Of a stretch of 51,822 bases of DNA, positions 34,815 to 42,893 are shown one piece after another (within the stretch, counting starts at the first letter, position 1; each line of letters opens with the position of its first letter). A model generated the notes under the pieces. It did not search any database and was not told where the DNA came from. It saw only the letters and a list, made by a program, of their open reading frames with translations. The position numbers and the translations under genes are program-made. This stretch comes from Nanobdellota archaeon. GTDB taxonomy: Archaea; Nanobdellota; Nanobdellia; Woesearchaeales; GCA-2686295. The stretch lies in NCBI GenBank assembly GCA_018817005.1, contig JAHIUF010000019.1, forward strand, positions 1-51,822, given 5' to 3'.

Positions 34815-35177
34815 ATGGCTGCAAAGAAGAAACCTGTGAAGAAAAAAACAAAAAAATCTATTTCAGCTAATAAAAAATCTAGTGCTGACGTAAATAAAAA
34901 CGCAAATAACAAAGTTCAGAATGCACTGAAAAGAGATTTAAAGCAAGATAAGGTTGCTTTAATACTTTCAATTATTCCTGGTGTTGGTCAATTATACAAA
35001 AAAGATTGGGTTGATTTCTTCGCAGTTTATTTTGGTTTTCTTGTGGCTCTTTGGTGCTTTGGAGTTAAAAATATCTTGCCGGAAGAAATGTTTTGGTATG
35101 TTTTTTTGACAGTTCTTGGATGGTTAATTGTTGCAGGAACTTACATTTGGAATTTGTATGATGCTTATCATAGTTGA
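34815..35177 (+). CDS. TM2-like membrane protein with lysine-rich N-terminus
   Basis: 120 aa. A histone-like Lys/Ala/Ser N-terminus (about 45 residues) precedes LILSIIPGVGQLYKKDWVDF, which matches the PGxGQxY turn of TM2-type domains, and two or three further hydrophobic segments ending TYIWNLYDAYHS. It is likely a small inner-membrane protein. It forms an operon with the preceding membrane gene. Confidence 0.7.
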   Translation: MAAKKKPVKKKTKKSISANKKSSADVNKNANNKVQNALKRDLKQDKVALILSIIPGVGQLYKKDWVDFFAVYFGFLVALWCFGVKNILPEEMFWYVFLTVLGWLIVAGTYIWNLYDAYHS

Positions 35178-35188
35178 TTGAGAAACTT

Positions 35189-35668
35189 TTATTCTAATTT
35201 GTTAAATACTTTTATTTTGTATTCTTGCAAGAAGTTTTCAAGTCTGGTGTTAAAGATGTCGTGTTTGTCTCTTGTTAGCACATTCGCGCCGACTTTTATT
35301 GCTGCTGCAAGTATTACTGAATCGCTTGGGTCATGTTCTATAGTATCAAGTTCCGGAAGAACTGATTTTACAAACAAGTGTTCTGAATCTGCATTTCCGG
35401 GGTTTGCAGGCACTTCAAGTAATTTTAATTTTGTATTGTGTAAGAATTTTCTGAGCCTGTCTTTTGCATAATGGTTTATCTTGTGTTCTATATAAACCAG
35501 TTCTTCGGCATTAAAACTTGTTATTGCACACTCATTTTCTTCTATGAACTTTTCAAATTGTTTATCTTTTTGATGTTCAAATATCCAGATAAAGAAGCAG
35601 GTGTCGATTAAATAATCTAGTTTATCTTCAAGTGTTTTTTTTTCGAGTTGATTGAATAATTCTCTCAT
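35189..35668 (-). CDS. PIN-domain protein (predicted ribonuclease)
   Basis: A 159-aa PIN domain with the acidic active-site pattern: D22 in YLIDTCFFIWIFE, E in FNAEELVYIEHK, the region HDPSDSVILAAAIKVGANVL with the third acidic group, and TRDKHD. PIN proteins are Mg2+-dependent RNases, often toxins. The adjacent upstream gene is DUF357 rather than a classic antitoxin; the arrangement could still be functional coupling. The 3' end nearly meets the TM2-like gene. Confidence 0.85.
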   Translation of the reverse strand: MRELFNQLEKKTLEDKLDYLIDTCFFIWIFEHQKDKQFEKFIEENECAITSFNAEELVYIEHKINHYAKDRLRKFLHNTKLKLLEVPANPGNADSEHLFVKSVLPELDTIEHDPSDSVILAAAIKVGANVLTRDKHDIFNTRLENFLQEYKIKVFNKLE

Positions 35669-35679
35669 TTTTTAATTGT

Positions 35680-35979
35680 TTACTCTTCGTCTACTGTGAA
35701 TAGTCTTGAGTCTTTTACTTTAAAAAGGCCTATTCTTGCCCCTGCGTCGAGCCAGCCGTGTGCATAATTTAGGGCTGCAAATGCCAGCACGAAATCTCCT
35801 TGTTTTTTGAAGTGTTTTGCGTCAGAGTAATATCTTGTTGCCATGTCTAGGAAGTCTTTTGCATTATTTAGTCTTTCTTTATCCATTTCTGCTTTTTTTA
35901 CTGCCTCTAGCGCTTCACCTGTTATGTTAAAATATTTGTTTAACTGTTCATCGCTTACAACATTATTTTTCTTGTTCAT
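35680..35979 (-). CDS. DUF357 protein
   Basis: A 99-aa all-helical archaeal protein with the DUF357 core: AKDFLDMATRYYSDAKHFKK, then GDFVLAFAALNYAHGWLDAG, then AR-IGLFKV. Members are widespread in archaea and functionally uncharacterised; the HGWLDAG helix resembles HEPN-like helical bundles. It lies 11 bases upstream of the PIN gene on the same strand, so the pair may be an HEPN-like/PIN unit. That is an inference from order only. Confidence 0.88.
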   Translation of the reverse strand: MNKKNNVVSDEQLNKYFNITGEALEAVKKAEMDKERLNNAKDFLDMATRYYSDAKHFKKQGDFVLAFAALNYAHGWLDAGARIGLFKVKDSRLFTVDEE

Positions 35980-36103
35980 ATTTTTTTGGTTGTTTCTTTT
36001 TTTATTTAAATTCTTTCTTTTCGGTTTTTCACAATTCGAATCGAAACATTTATATAATAGTAATGTTTTCTAATTAATAACAATTATTATTAAGGTGTAT
36101 TTT

Positions 36104-36490
36104 ATGATAACAAGAATAACTAATCAAAGACTGAAAATACTGGACTTTATGAAAAATATTCACACACACCCCACTGCGGAAATAGTCTATAACGCTGTAA
36201 AAAAAGACTTACCAGCAATAACGCTGGCAACAGTCTACCGCAACTTAAATCTTCTTGCAAGACAAGGAGTAATACTCCGCTTTGAAATAAACGGAGAGTA
36301 TCATTACGATGCAGATATGTGTTCACATCAACATGGAATATGCAAAAAGTGCGGTAAAATAGTTGATATCCATCAAGGAGAATTATCAGAATACGCAATC
36401 AAAAATTTTAAATCAAATGATTTTAGAGCAGAATGTGTAAACATAATGTTCAAAGGATTATGCAAAGAATGCATAGAGGTGCGAAAATGA
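36104..36490 (+). CDS. Fur/PerR-family metalloregulator
   Basis: 129 aa from ATG 36104, with AAGGTG upstream. The winged-helix domain has the Fur signature LATVYRNLNLLARQGVILRF. The metal domain has HYDADMCSHQHGICKKCGKI with CxxC, and a second CxxC in KGLCKECIE near the end, forming the structural zinc site. H/D residues fit PerR-type peroxide sensing. The gene heads a redox operon (thioredoxin, microprotein, rubrerythrin, superoxide reductase), so it probably represses it. ATTTATATAA stands upstream. Confidence 0.93.
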   Translation: MITRITNQRLKILDFMKNIHTHPTAEIVYNAVKKDLPAITLATVYRNLNLLARQGVILRFEINGEYHYDADMCSHQHGICKKCGKIVDIHQGELSEYAIKNFKSNDFRAECVNIMFKGLCKECIEVRK

Positions 36491-36816
36491 GCATAACACA
36501 CGTTAAAAATGAAAACTTTGAAAAAGAAGTAAAGAATGCAGGAATACCAGTCCTAATAGATTTTTGGGCGCCATGGTGCGGACCATGTCAAATGATGGGG
36601 CCTGTTTTTGAAGAGCTAAGCAACGAATATGAAGGAAAACTTAAATTCGTAAAAGTAAATACTGAAGAAGAAAGACAACTTCCAGGAAAATATAGTGTAA
36701 TGGGAATACCATCTCTAGTACTTACAAAGGATGGGGAAGAAGTTGATAGAATTGTAGGATTCCTGCCAAAAAATGCTCTGAAAATGAAAATAGATGAGCT
36801 CTTAGCAAAGACATAA
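36487..36816 (+). CDS. trxA: Thioredoxin
   Basis: A 109-aa classic thioredoxin with the active site FWAPWCGPCQMMG (Cys31, Cys34), the cis-Pro in VMGIPSLVLTKDG, and GFLPKNALKMKI at the end. It reduces disulfides and can support peroxide defence. Its ATG overlaps the Fur stop (ATGA), giving coupled translation. It is full length. Confidence 0.96.
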   Translation: MSITHVKNENFEKEVKNAGIPVLIDFWAPWCGPCQMMGPVFEELSNEYEGKLKFVKVNTEEERQLPGKYSVMGIPSLVLTKDGEEVDRIVGFLPKNALKMKIDELLAKT

Positions 36817-36835
36817 ATTTATGAGGTGAATAAAA

Positions 36836-36970
36836 ATGTCTGATCCAACATGTCACAAAGGTCATTGTGATTATGAAGATGAAGAAAACGATGTGCATAG
36901 TTGTGAAGAGTGCGATGAAGTAGAACAAATTGAGCATGACCTCTTAAAAGAGAACCTGCCTGAAGAATAA
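36836..36970 (+). CDS. 44-aa Cys/His acidic microprotein in the redox operon
   Basis: GAGGTGA lies 6 bases before the ATG. The product reads SDPTCHKGHCDYEDEE, then HSCEECDEVEQ and an acidic helical tail. The four Cys (CHKGHC and CEEC) with neighbouring His form a plausible metal-binding site; no family is recognised. It sits between thioredoxin and rubrerythrin on the same strand, so it may deliver or sense iron or zinc. The reading is direct; the role is inferred. Confidence 0.7.
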   Translation: MSDPTCHKGHCDYEDEENDVHSCEECDEVEQIEHDLLKENLPEE

Positions 36971-37035
36971 TCAGACAATCATAATATAATTATTTAAATA
37001 ATATACTAATAGCACAAATAAAAATGGGTGATAAT

Positions 37036-37560
37036 ATGACTAAAACAGAAGAAAACTTAAAAAAAGCATTTGCTGGTGAAAGCCAAGCAAGAAACAAATA
37101 CACTTATTTTGCAAAAGTTGCAAGAAAAGAAGGATATCATTATATCGCAAAGATATTTGAAGAAGCTGCAGAAAACGAAAAACAACACGCAAAAGATGAA
37201 TTTAAACTCTTAAAAGGAATCGGCGATACAAAGACAAACTTAAAAGCTGCAGTAGAAGGTGAGAATTACGAACACACAAAGATGTACCCTGAATTTGCAA
37301 GAGTTGCACAAGAAGAAGGAAATATGGAAGCTGCAAAACTATTCAAGGAAATTTCAAAAGTTGAAAAAGAACATGAAGCGCGATACAAAAAGCTTTTGAA
37401 AATGGTTGAAAATGGAACAGTTTACAAGAGAGATAAACCTATAAGATGGAAATGCAGTCAATGTGGATACGTTCATGAAGGAACAGAACCACCAGAAGTG
37501 TGTCCGTCATGTAAACATGCGAGAGAATATTATGAACCAGAAAATATGAGCTTTGAATAA
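37036..37560 (+). CDS. Rubrerythrin
   Basis: A 174-aa di-iron peroxidase. The ferritin-like domain has the E-x-x-H ligands in FAGESQARNKYTYFAK, AENEKQHAKDEF and then ENYEHTKMYPEFARVA, KVEKEHEARYKKLL. The C-terminal rubredoxin domain has WKCSQCGYVHEGTEPP and VCPSCKHAREYY. It reduces H2O2 using rubredoxin-type electron transfer. ATG 37036 is preferred because GGTGAT precedes it; ATG 37024 is an alternative. A TTATTTAAATAA box about 45 bases upstream may be an internal promoter. Confidence 0.95.
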   Translation: MTKTEENLKKAFAGESQARNKYTYFAKVARKEGYHYIAKIFEEAAENEKQHAKDEFKLLKGIGDTKTNLKAAVEGENYEHTKMYPEFARVAQEEGNMEAAKLFKEISKVEKEHEARYKKLLKMVENGTVYKRDKPIRWKCSQCGYVHEGTEPPEVCPSCKHAREYYEPENMSFE

Positions 37561-37575
37561 TTTGTGAGGGAAAAA

Positions 37576-37824
37576 ATGCTGAAGAAAAAAACAGACAAAA
37601 CAGACAAAACAGAAAAAAACAAAGTTACAAAAGATATGATGATTGGAGATATTGTTCATAAATTTCCTGAATCAGCAGAAGTGATGTATGAAGAAGGACT
37701 TCATTGTATAGGTTGTCATGTATCTGCATGGGAATCACTTGAAGAAGGAGCTTCTGGTCACGGTATAGATCCTGACAAGCTTGTTAAAAAGATTAATGAG
37801 CGGTTAGAAAAAAAGAAAAAGTAA
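37576..37824 (+). CDS. DUF1858-domain redox protein
   Basis: About 82 aa from ATG 37576. After a Lys/Thr-rich N-terminus with a small tandem repeat (KTDKTDKTEK), the DUF1858 domain appears: MMIGDIVHKFPESAEVMYEE then GLHCIGCHVSAWESLEEGA. The CIGC motif is the signature Cys pair of this family, found in proteins linked to iron-sulfur repair and nitrogen-oxide response. It lies between rubrerythrin and superoxide reductase and so is likely part of the same stress response. Confidence 0.9.
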   Translation: MLKKKTDKTDKTEKNKVTKDMMIGDIVHKFPESAEVMYEEGLHCIGCHVSAWESLEEGASGHGIDPDKLVKKINERLEKKKK

Positions 37825-37867
37825 AAAAGTAAAATAAACAATAACACATGTTATTGGAGGATTCAAA

Positions 37868-38251
37868 ATGACACAGAAAGGTGAAATTTACAAATGTGAA
37901 ATCTGCGGAAATGTAGTTTCAGTTGTTGATAACGGTGCAGGAGAACTTGTTTGCTGCGGAGAACCAATGGTTTTACAAGAAGAAAAATCAGTTGAAGCTG
38001 AAGGAAAGGAAAAACACGTTCCTATTCTTGAAGTTGATGGTTCAAAAGTAGTTGTAACAGTTGGATCTGTTAATCATCCAATGGAAGACAAGCACTATAT
38101 ACAATTAATTGAGTTGTTAAAAGATGGTGTAGTTGTTGCAAGTAAGAATTTGAAACCAGCAGATGCTCCAAAAGCAGAATTTATTCTTGAAGATGCTGAC
38201 GGACTTAAAGCAAGAGCGTACTGTAATATTCATGGACTTTGGATAAACTAA
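37868..38251 (+). CDS. dfx: Superoxide reductase (desulfoferrodoxin type)
   Basis: A 127-aa 2Fe superoxide reductase. The N-terminal desulforedoxin-like domain has C10, C13, C29 and C30 (YKCEICG, VCCGEPM). The catalytic Fe site has the KEKHVP motif (H50), H70 and H76 in NHPMEDKHYI, and C119/H122 in YCNIHGLWIN. It reduces superoxide to peroxide, which rubrerythrin can then remove. GGAGG precedes the ATG. It closes the redox cluster begun by Fur. Confidence 0.97.
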   Translation: MTQKGEIYKCEICGNVVSVVDNGAGELVCCGEPMVLQEEKSVEAEGKEKHVPILEVDGSKVVVTVGSVNHPMEDKHYIQLIELLKDGVVVASKNLKPADAPKAEFILEDADGLKARAYCNIHGLWIN

Positions 38252-38313
38252 TTTTTTTAATCCTTAATTTTAAGGATAAACTTTTTATAGAAAACAATTA
38301 TTTTATTTTATAA

Positions 38314-39201
38314 ATGAAAAAAATTCTTGTGGGTGGACAAGCAGTGATAGAGGGTGTTATGATGCGCTCTCCAAATTATGTAGCAACTGCTGTGAGAAGA
38401 TATGATGGTAAGATTGTTGTGGAGAAAAAAAATCATCTTGCTTGGACTAAGAGAAATAAAATACTTGGTTGGCCTTTTGTCAGGGGAATTATAGTTCTTG
38501 CAGAATCATTAAGCTTAGGTCTTAAATCTTTATCATATTCTGCAAATCAAGCTGTGGAAGAAGAAGAAACTCTTTCAACAAAAGAAATTGTTTTTTCAAT
38601 GATTCTAGCAGTGATTTTTGCTCTGGTAATATTTAAACTACTTCCATTATTCATTGCAAATGTTTTCAAAAAAAGACTTGGTCTTGGAAACTTCACTTTT
38701 AATCTTGTAGATGGTTTTATAAAAATAGGATTTTTTATTCTTTATATCTGGCTAATATCATTGATGAAAGATGTTCGTCGAATGTTTGAGTACCACGGTG
38801 CAGAGCATAAAGCAGTTCATTGTTATGAACATGGAACAAAACTTACGATAAAAAATGTTAAAAAATACACCACTTTGCATGCCAGATGTGGCACCGCATT
38901 CATAATAATTGTTCTTTTAATAAGCATACTATTCTATATATTAATACCATTTAAAACAGGATTTTTTATAAAGTACTTTCTAAGAATATTACTATTGCCA
39001 TTAATTGCAGGCGTTGCATATGAATTAATAAAAATCAGCGCTAAATATGAGAAAAAATGTTTTTTCAAGATATTGCTCTGGCCAGGTTTATTAATGCAAA
39101 AAATAACAACTAAAGAGCCAGATGACTTGCAATTAGAAGTTGCAATAAAATCTTTAGAGATTGTTTTAAAGGCAGAAAAACAACTTAACATTAATTCTTG
39201 A
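38314..39201 (+). CDS. DUF1385 membrane protein
   Basis: A 295-aa membrane protein of the DUF1385 family: GGQAVIEGVMMRSPNYVATA at the N-terminus, WPFVRGIIVLAESLSLGLKS, a conserved YHGAEHKAVHCYE in mid-protein, and LHARCGTAFIIIVLLIS followed by further helices. The HxxEHK-x2-H motif suggests a metal or catalytic site at the membrane face; the activity of the family is unknown. The 3' end overlaps the convergent 119-aa gene by 11 bases. Confidence 0.92.
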   Translation: MKKILVGGQAVIEGVMMRSPNYVATAVRRYDGKIVVEKKNHLAWTKRNKILGWPFVRGIIVLAESLSLGLKSLSYSANQAVEEEETLSTKEIVFSMILAVIFALVIFKLLPLFIANVFKKRLGLGNFTFNLVDGFIKIGFFILYIWLISLMKDVRRMFEYHGAEHKAVHCYEHGTKLTIKNVKKYTTLHARCGTAFIIIVLLISILFYILIPFKTGFFIKYFLRILLLPLIAGVAYELIKISAKYEKKCFFKILLWPGLLMQKITTKEPDDLQLEVAIKSLEIVLKAEKQLNINS

Positions 39202-39550
39202 GAACTTTGTTTGCATAACTCTTGTTTATAAATGTTTCAGGAGCCCAATCGTCTATTTTTTTCTTAATCTTATCTAACTGTTCCTTTTTTGTTAGGTTTT
39301 GAAATTCTTTTGCTATGTTGTGAAGTTCTCTAACAGTATTTTTCACATCTATACTTATTTGATTTGATTCTTTTTTTATTCGGTCAATTTCTTCAGTAAA
39401 CAATTCAGAGACTGAATTAAATCCTTCATCATGCTTGTTAATAGTTTTTTCTGTTTCTTCAGATTCTATTTCTAAATTGCTTAATCTCTTTGAAACTCTG
39501 AAAATATAATCTTCGAACTCATTTAGTGCATCAGATGGTTTTTTTTGCAT
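39191..39550 (-). CDS. Hypothetical coiled-coil protein
   Basis: A 119-aa, nearly all-helical protein with heptads through residues 10-100 (FRVSKRLSNLEIESEETEKT, VKNTVRELHNIAKEFQNLTK) and a terminal segment DDWAPETFINKSYANKVLKN. No signal peptide. A TATTTAAACTC box lies about 20 bases before the ATG. The function is unknown. Confidence 0.65.
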   Translation of the reverse strand: MQKKPSDALNEFEDYIFRVSKRLSNLEIESEETEKTINKHDEGFNSVSELFTEEIDRIKKESNQISIDVKNTVRELHNIAKEFQNLTKKEQLDKIKKKIDDWAPETFINKSYANKVLKN

Positions 39551-39613
39551 TGATTAACTGATACTTTGTGAGTTTAAATATTTTATGAAAAAAGAAATCT
39601 TGTTTTCATTCGA

Positions 39614-39737
39614 AAAATTTATATACTCAAAAACTAAAAGATTTTTGGATAAAAATTTTATTTACAATAAAATTTATATACTCAAAAACTAAAAGATTTT
39701 TGGATAAAAATTTTATTTACAATAAAATTTATATACT
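39614..39737 (+). repeat. 55-bp tandem repeat carrying TATA boxes (2.25 copies)
   Basis: A 55-bp unit starting AAAATTTATATACTC begins at 39614 and 39669, and a third partial copy (14 bases) begins at 39724. The first two copies are essentially identical. Each contains TTTATATA, the archaeal TATA consensus, so the repeat multiplies promoters ahead of the 715-aa gene whose ATG is at 39796. It probably arose by recent slippage or unequal exchange. Confidence 0.9.
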
Positions 39738-39795
39738 AAAACAAAAATTATATAAACTATTCATATATTAATAATTTAAAAAGAGGGGAGTTTTG

Positions 39796-41940
39796 ATGAG
39801 TAAAGCAGATATTCTACCACCACCACCACCAGTGATTATGCCAAATTCTAAAGAGGATTCTAAAAAATTAAAGGAAAAAAAAGTGCTTGAAAAAGAAGAA
39901 TTACTTGTTGAAACAAAAAATGAAACTGAAAAGAAAGGTTTTTTTGGCAGGATGTTTTCTAAAAAAGAAGAGCAACAAGATGAAGATATTAATTTGGAAG
40001 AATTAAGATTGAAACTTGGTATTTTGACTAAAAAAGAAAAAGAAAAAGAACAAAATAAGAAAATTCAAGCTGCAATGGCTGGTGAGGAAATTAAAGACTC
40101 ATCAATGGGAGAACCTTCAAAGCCAAAAGCGCCAAACGTTTCAGATGTTGATTGGTTGAATGATACGCCTGTTAAGGAACCTAAGCCTTTACGAAAAGAT
40201 CATGAGCGTTGGGATGTGGACGATCCGCTTCATTTAAAGCAAACCACAAAAAAACTTAAAGAAAAAACACCGAAAAATAAGCCACTTGTTAAGAAATCTG
40301 TTACAAAAGAAGATACTGTAAAAAAAATTGCCACCAAAAAAAGCACTCTTAAAAAGAAAATTAATTCTAAGAAAAAATTACCTATGAAAACACCTATAAA
40401 TAAAGTATCTGTCGAGAAACAAATTATGAATGTTCAGAAAAAAAAGGTTACAAAGAAAAAATTATCTAAACTCAAACCTAAAGAAGTAAAACTTGTGAAA
40501 CCTAAGAAGAAGAAACTTAAGGTTGACAAAGTTATAGAACAATATTTTAACTCGATTGAAAAAGAACAAAAACTAATAGAAAAAGAGATTAAAGAAATTG
40601 TTTCACAACCAAAAAAAACATTACAAACCAAACCAAATAATTACATAATTCTTCATAATGAAAAACTTGTGAAAACACTAAAGGATTTATTGTTCAAAAT
40701 AAAAGAGATAAGTGAAGAAGATTTTACAAAAAATGTGCAGAAGAATAAAAATGCGTTTATAGGTTGGGTTAGGACAATACTCGAAAACGAGAAAAAAGCT
40801 GAAAAACAACGAAATGATGTTTTCAAAAATAAATTAAGAGCTGTTTTGAAAGAGTATAGTCTTGGAATAAAACAAGATATTTTTGACAAGAAAAAAGAGC
40901 TTGATAATGAGAAAAGAGAAATTCAAAAAAAGTTGAATGAAGAATCACATGCTGAAGCAAAAACTAAGAATGGTCAGAAAAAACTTGATGCAAGAGAAAA
41001 AGCAATTCTTGAAAAGGAACGTGATGTAAAAAACATAATTGAAGAAAAAATAAAACAACAAATTGATAAACGATTCAAAAAAGAACAAATAAATCTTCAT
41101 AGACAAACAACCAGAGCTCATAACTTGAAAAAAAAATATGAGCAAAGTGAAAAAGAACTTAACTTGGAATGGAAAAAGTTAACCGATGCAAAAAAAGAAG
41201 CAGAGGAACTTTTAAAACAAGGAACAAGCCTTAAACGTCAAAAGACAATACTTGAGAAAAAAGATGCTAAGCTTCAAGAAGATATTCAACAACTTGAACA
41301 AAGAGATGCAGAACTAACAGATTTGAATAAAGAATTAGAATCAAAAGATAAAAAACTTTTGGCCTCAGAAAAAGCACTTGAAAAAAGGATTTCTAAACTT
41401 GAAGAAAAAGAACAAGCTTTAGAGAAACGTGACGAACAATTAAAACTTGAAATCAGAGATATTGAAACCAGAAATAGAGATTCAAAACATAAAGCTCAAG
41501 AATTATTAGAATGGGAAGAGCGACTAAAAACTGAGCAAGAAATGTTTGATAAAGTAAAAGCAGGCCTTAGAAAAGAAGAAGCACAAACAGAATTGAAATT
41601 ATCAGAAGTAAGGGAGATTGAACAAAAAATTGAAGTTGCTGAAATGAGACTTTTGGAAGAGGAGAAAAAACTTGAACAAGAAGGCTTTGAAAATTATTTT
41701 GCAAAAACTGCGAAGACAAAGTTTGAAAATGAATTAAACGTACAGGTTCAAGAGCTTTATTCGTTTATTGATCAATGTAGAAAGATGGTTGATATTAGTC
41801 AAATTGATGATGCCAAGAACGAATATTTAAAAATAAAGTCTCTATTTGGAAAAACACCAATGGATCCGGCAGACAGAGCAATGCTGTACAACTCAATACG
41901 AGAACTTTATGATGATATTAATCTTGCTATGCTAAAATAA
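39796..41940 (+). CDS. Large Lys-rich coiled-coil protein with proline N-terminus
   Basis: 714 aa. It begins with ILPPPPPVIMPNSKED and KKGFFGRMFSKKEE, has an acidic region, then a strongly basic Lys/Thr/Pro segment (about 150-250) reminiscent of histone H1 tails, a long coiled coil (about 340-650, with LEKRISKLEEKEQALEKRDE as an example) and a compact C-terminus (IDDAKNEYLKIKSLFGKTPM). It may be a scaffold or a chromosome- or cytoskeleton-associated protein. AGGGGAG sets ATG 39796. Expression may be boosted by the duplicated promoter. No family is recognised. Confidence 0.75.
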   Translation: MSKADILPPPPPVIMPNSKEDSKKLKEKKVLEKEELLVETKNETEKKGFFGRMFSKKEEQQDEDINLEELRLKLGILTKKEKEKEQNKKIQAAMAGEEIKDSSMGEPSKPKAPNVSDVDWLNDTPVKEPKPLRKDHERWDVDDPLHLKQTTKKLKEKTPKNKPLVKKSVTKEDTVKKIATKKSTLKKKINSKKKLPMKTPINKVSVEKQIMNVQKKKVTKKKLSKLKPKEVKLVKPKKKKLKVDKVIEQYFNSIEKEQKLIEKEIKEIVSQPKKTLQTKPNNYIILHNEKLVKTLKDLLFKIKEISEEDFTKNVQKNKNAFIGWVRTILENEKKAEKQRNDVFKNKLRAVLKEYSLGIKQDIFDKKKELDNEKREIQKKLNEESHAEAKTKNGQKKLDAREKAILEKERDVKNIIEEKIKQQIDKRFKKEQINLHRQTTRAHNLKKKYEQSEKELNLEWKKLTDAKKEAEELLKQGTSLKRQKTILEKKDAKLQEDIQQLEQRDAELTDLNKELESKDKKLLASEKALEKRISKLEEKEQALEKRDEQLKLEIRDIETRNRDSKHKAQELLEWEERLKTEQEMFDKVKAGLRKEEAQTELKLSEVREIEQKIEVAEMRLLEEEKKLEQEGFENYFAKTAKTKFENELNVQVQELYSFIDQCRKMVDISQIDDAKNEYLKIKSLFGKTPMDPADRAMLYNSIRELYDDINLAMLK

Positions 41941-41986
41941 TTTTTTTCTTCAAAATCTTTAAATACTTATAAGTTATTATGAATAT

Positions 41987-42184
41987 ATGAATGTTATTTT
42001 TTCAAAGATTTTTGATGCAACACTGTTTGTTGCAGGCGTGTTTTTAATGCTTTTTTCAGAAAACACTATAACTGGTGCGGTGACGAGCACGCTTAAGATT
42101 TCCAACACAACATCTATTATTGGTTTTTTCATGATACTATTTTCAGCACTTTTATACATTTCAGAAAACCATCATGAAACATGA
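41987..42184 (+). CDS. Small two-helix membrane protein
   Basis: 65 aa with two hydrophobic helices (FDATLFVAGVFLMLFS and IIGFFMILFSALLYIS) around a Thr/Ser-rich loop with TITGAV, a pattern common in DPANN membrane proteins. A CTTTAAATAC box lies about 25 bases before the ATG. Its end overlaps the Fic start by 11 bases. The role is unknown, but it could tether or regulate Fic. Confidence 0.6.
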   Translation: MNVIFSKIFDATLFVAGVFLMLFSENTITGAVTSTLKISNTTSIIGFFMILFSALLYISENHHET

Positions 42185-42893
42185 ATTAACATTAGAGGAA
42201 AAGGCAAAATTTATTTCTAGTTCGAACTATATTGAATCAATTTATTTGGATTATGAATTAACACTTAATATTTTGAAAGAGCCTGAAAATTATGTGAATA
42301 TCAATCTTTATGATAATTTATCCGATAATAGCTGGAGAAGTTATGTTGTAACGGATCATGAAAACGCATTGGATTATATTCTTTCTTTTGAAAATCGCGA
42401 ACTTGTAATCTGTGACGTTATAAAAAATATTCATGGCATTCTTATGAAAAATCAATATGCTAATTTTGATGTGATGTCTGGAACTTACCGCAGTAACTTT
42501 GTGAAAGTAGGGCCTGTAAAAAAAGATGAATTTTTCTGGTATTATTATCAAGCACCAGCACCGAAACAAATAAAGAATTATATGCAACAGTTAGAGGAAA
42601 AAATGATTTGTCTTGATGATAAAAAAAATGTTTCTGAATCAGATTGTTGGGATATTCATGACTTCTTTGAAAACATTCATCCATTCTCAGATGGCAATGG
42701 TAGAACTGGAAGGCTTCTTTTGAATCTTTTACGATTACGTTATGATTTATCTTTTAAAAATATTAGTTCTGAGAAAGTGAAAAAGTACTATAAACACATA
42801 GGTGATTATGGAGAAAAATTAGGTATTGGCTCAATTATAAAACAAGAAAACCCGTTTATGACAATTTTTTTGCAGTCACCAAATTTTCACTAA
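42174..42893 (+). CDS. Fic-domain protein (predicted AMP transferase)
   Basis: A 239-aa Fic protein that typically transfers AMP to target proteins. The core HPFSDGNGRTGR (169-180) carries the catalytic His and the phosphate-binding loop. An N-terminal S-x-x-x-E-S stretch (17-22, SNYIES) matches the auto-inhibitory helix of class II Fic proteins, with the Glu that blocks ATP. The upstream gene is a small membrane protein. The 3' end overlaps convergent rtcA by 38 bases. The target is unknown. Confidence 0.92.
   Translation: MKHELTLEEKAKFISSSNYIESIYLDYELTLNILKEPENYVNINLYDNLSDNSWRSYVVTDHENALDYILSFENRELVICDVIKNIHGILMKNQYANFDVMSGTYRSNFVKVGPVKKDEFFWYYYQAPAPKQIKNYMQQLEEKMICLDDKKNVSESDCWDIHDFFENIHPFSDGNGRTGRLLLNLLRLRYDLSFKNISSEKVKKYYKHIGDYGEKLGIGSIIKQENPFMTIFLQSPNFH

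Noticed and set aside
37564-37575. TTG start for the DUF1858 protein giving four extra residues
   Set aside because: The upstream GTGAGG run serves better as the ribosome-binding site for ATG 37576.
39614-39737. CRISPR array or phage attachment repeat
   Set aside because: The repeats are directly tandem with no spacers and contain TATA boxes; a promoter duplication explains them better. No CRISPR-like array was seen elsewhere in the window.
42174-42893. Fic toxin-antitoxin pair with the preceding small gene as antitoxin
   Set aside because: The small gene is a two-helix membrane protein without the inhibitory motif; that motif is in the Fic N-terminus itself.
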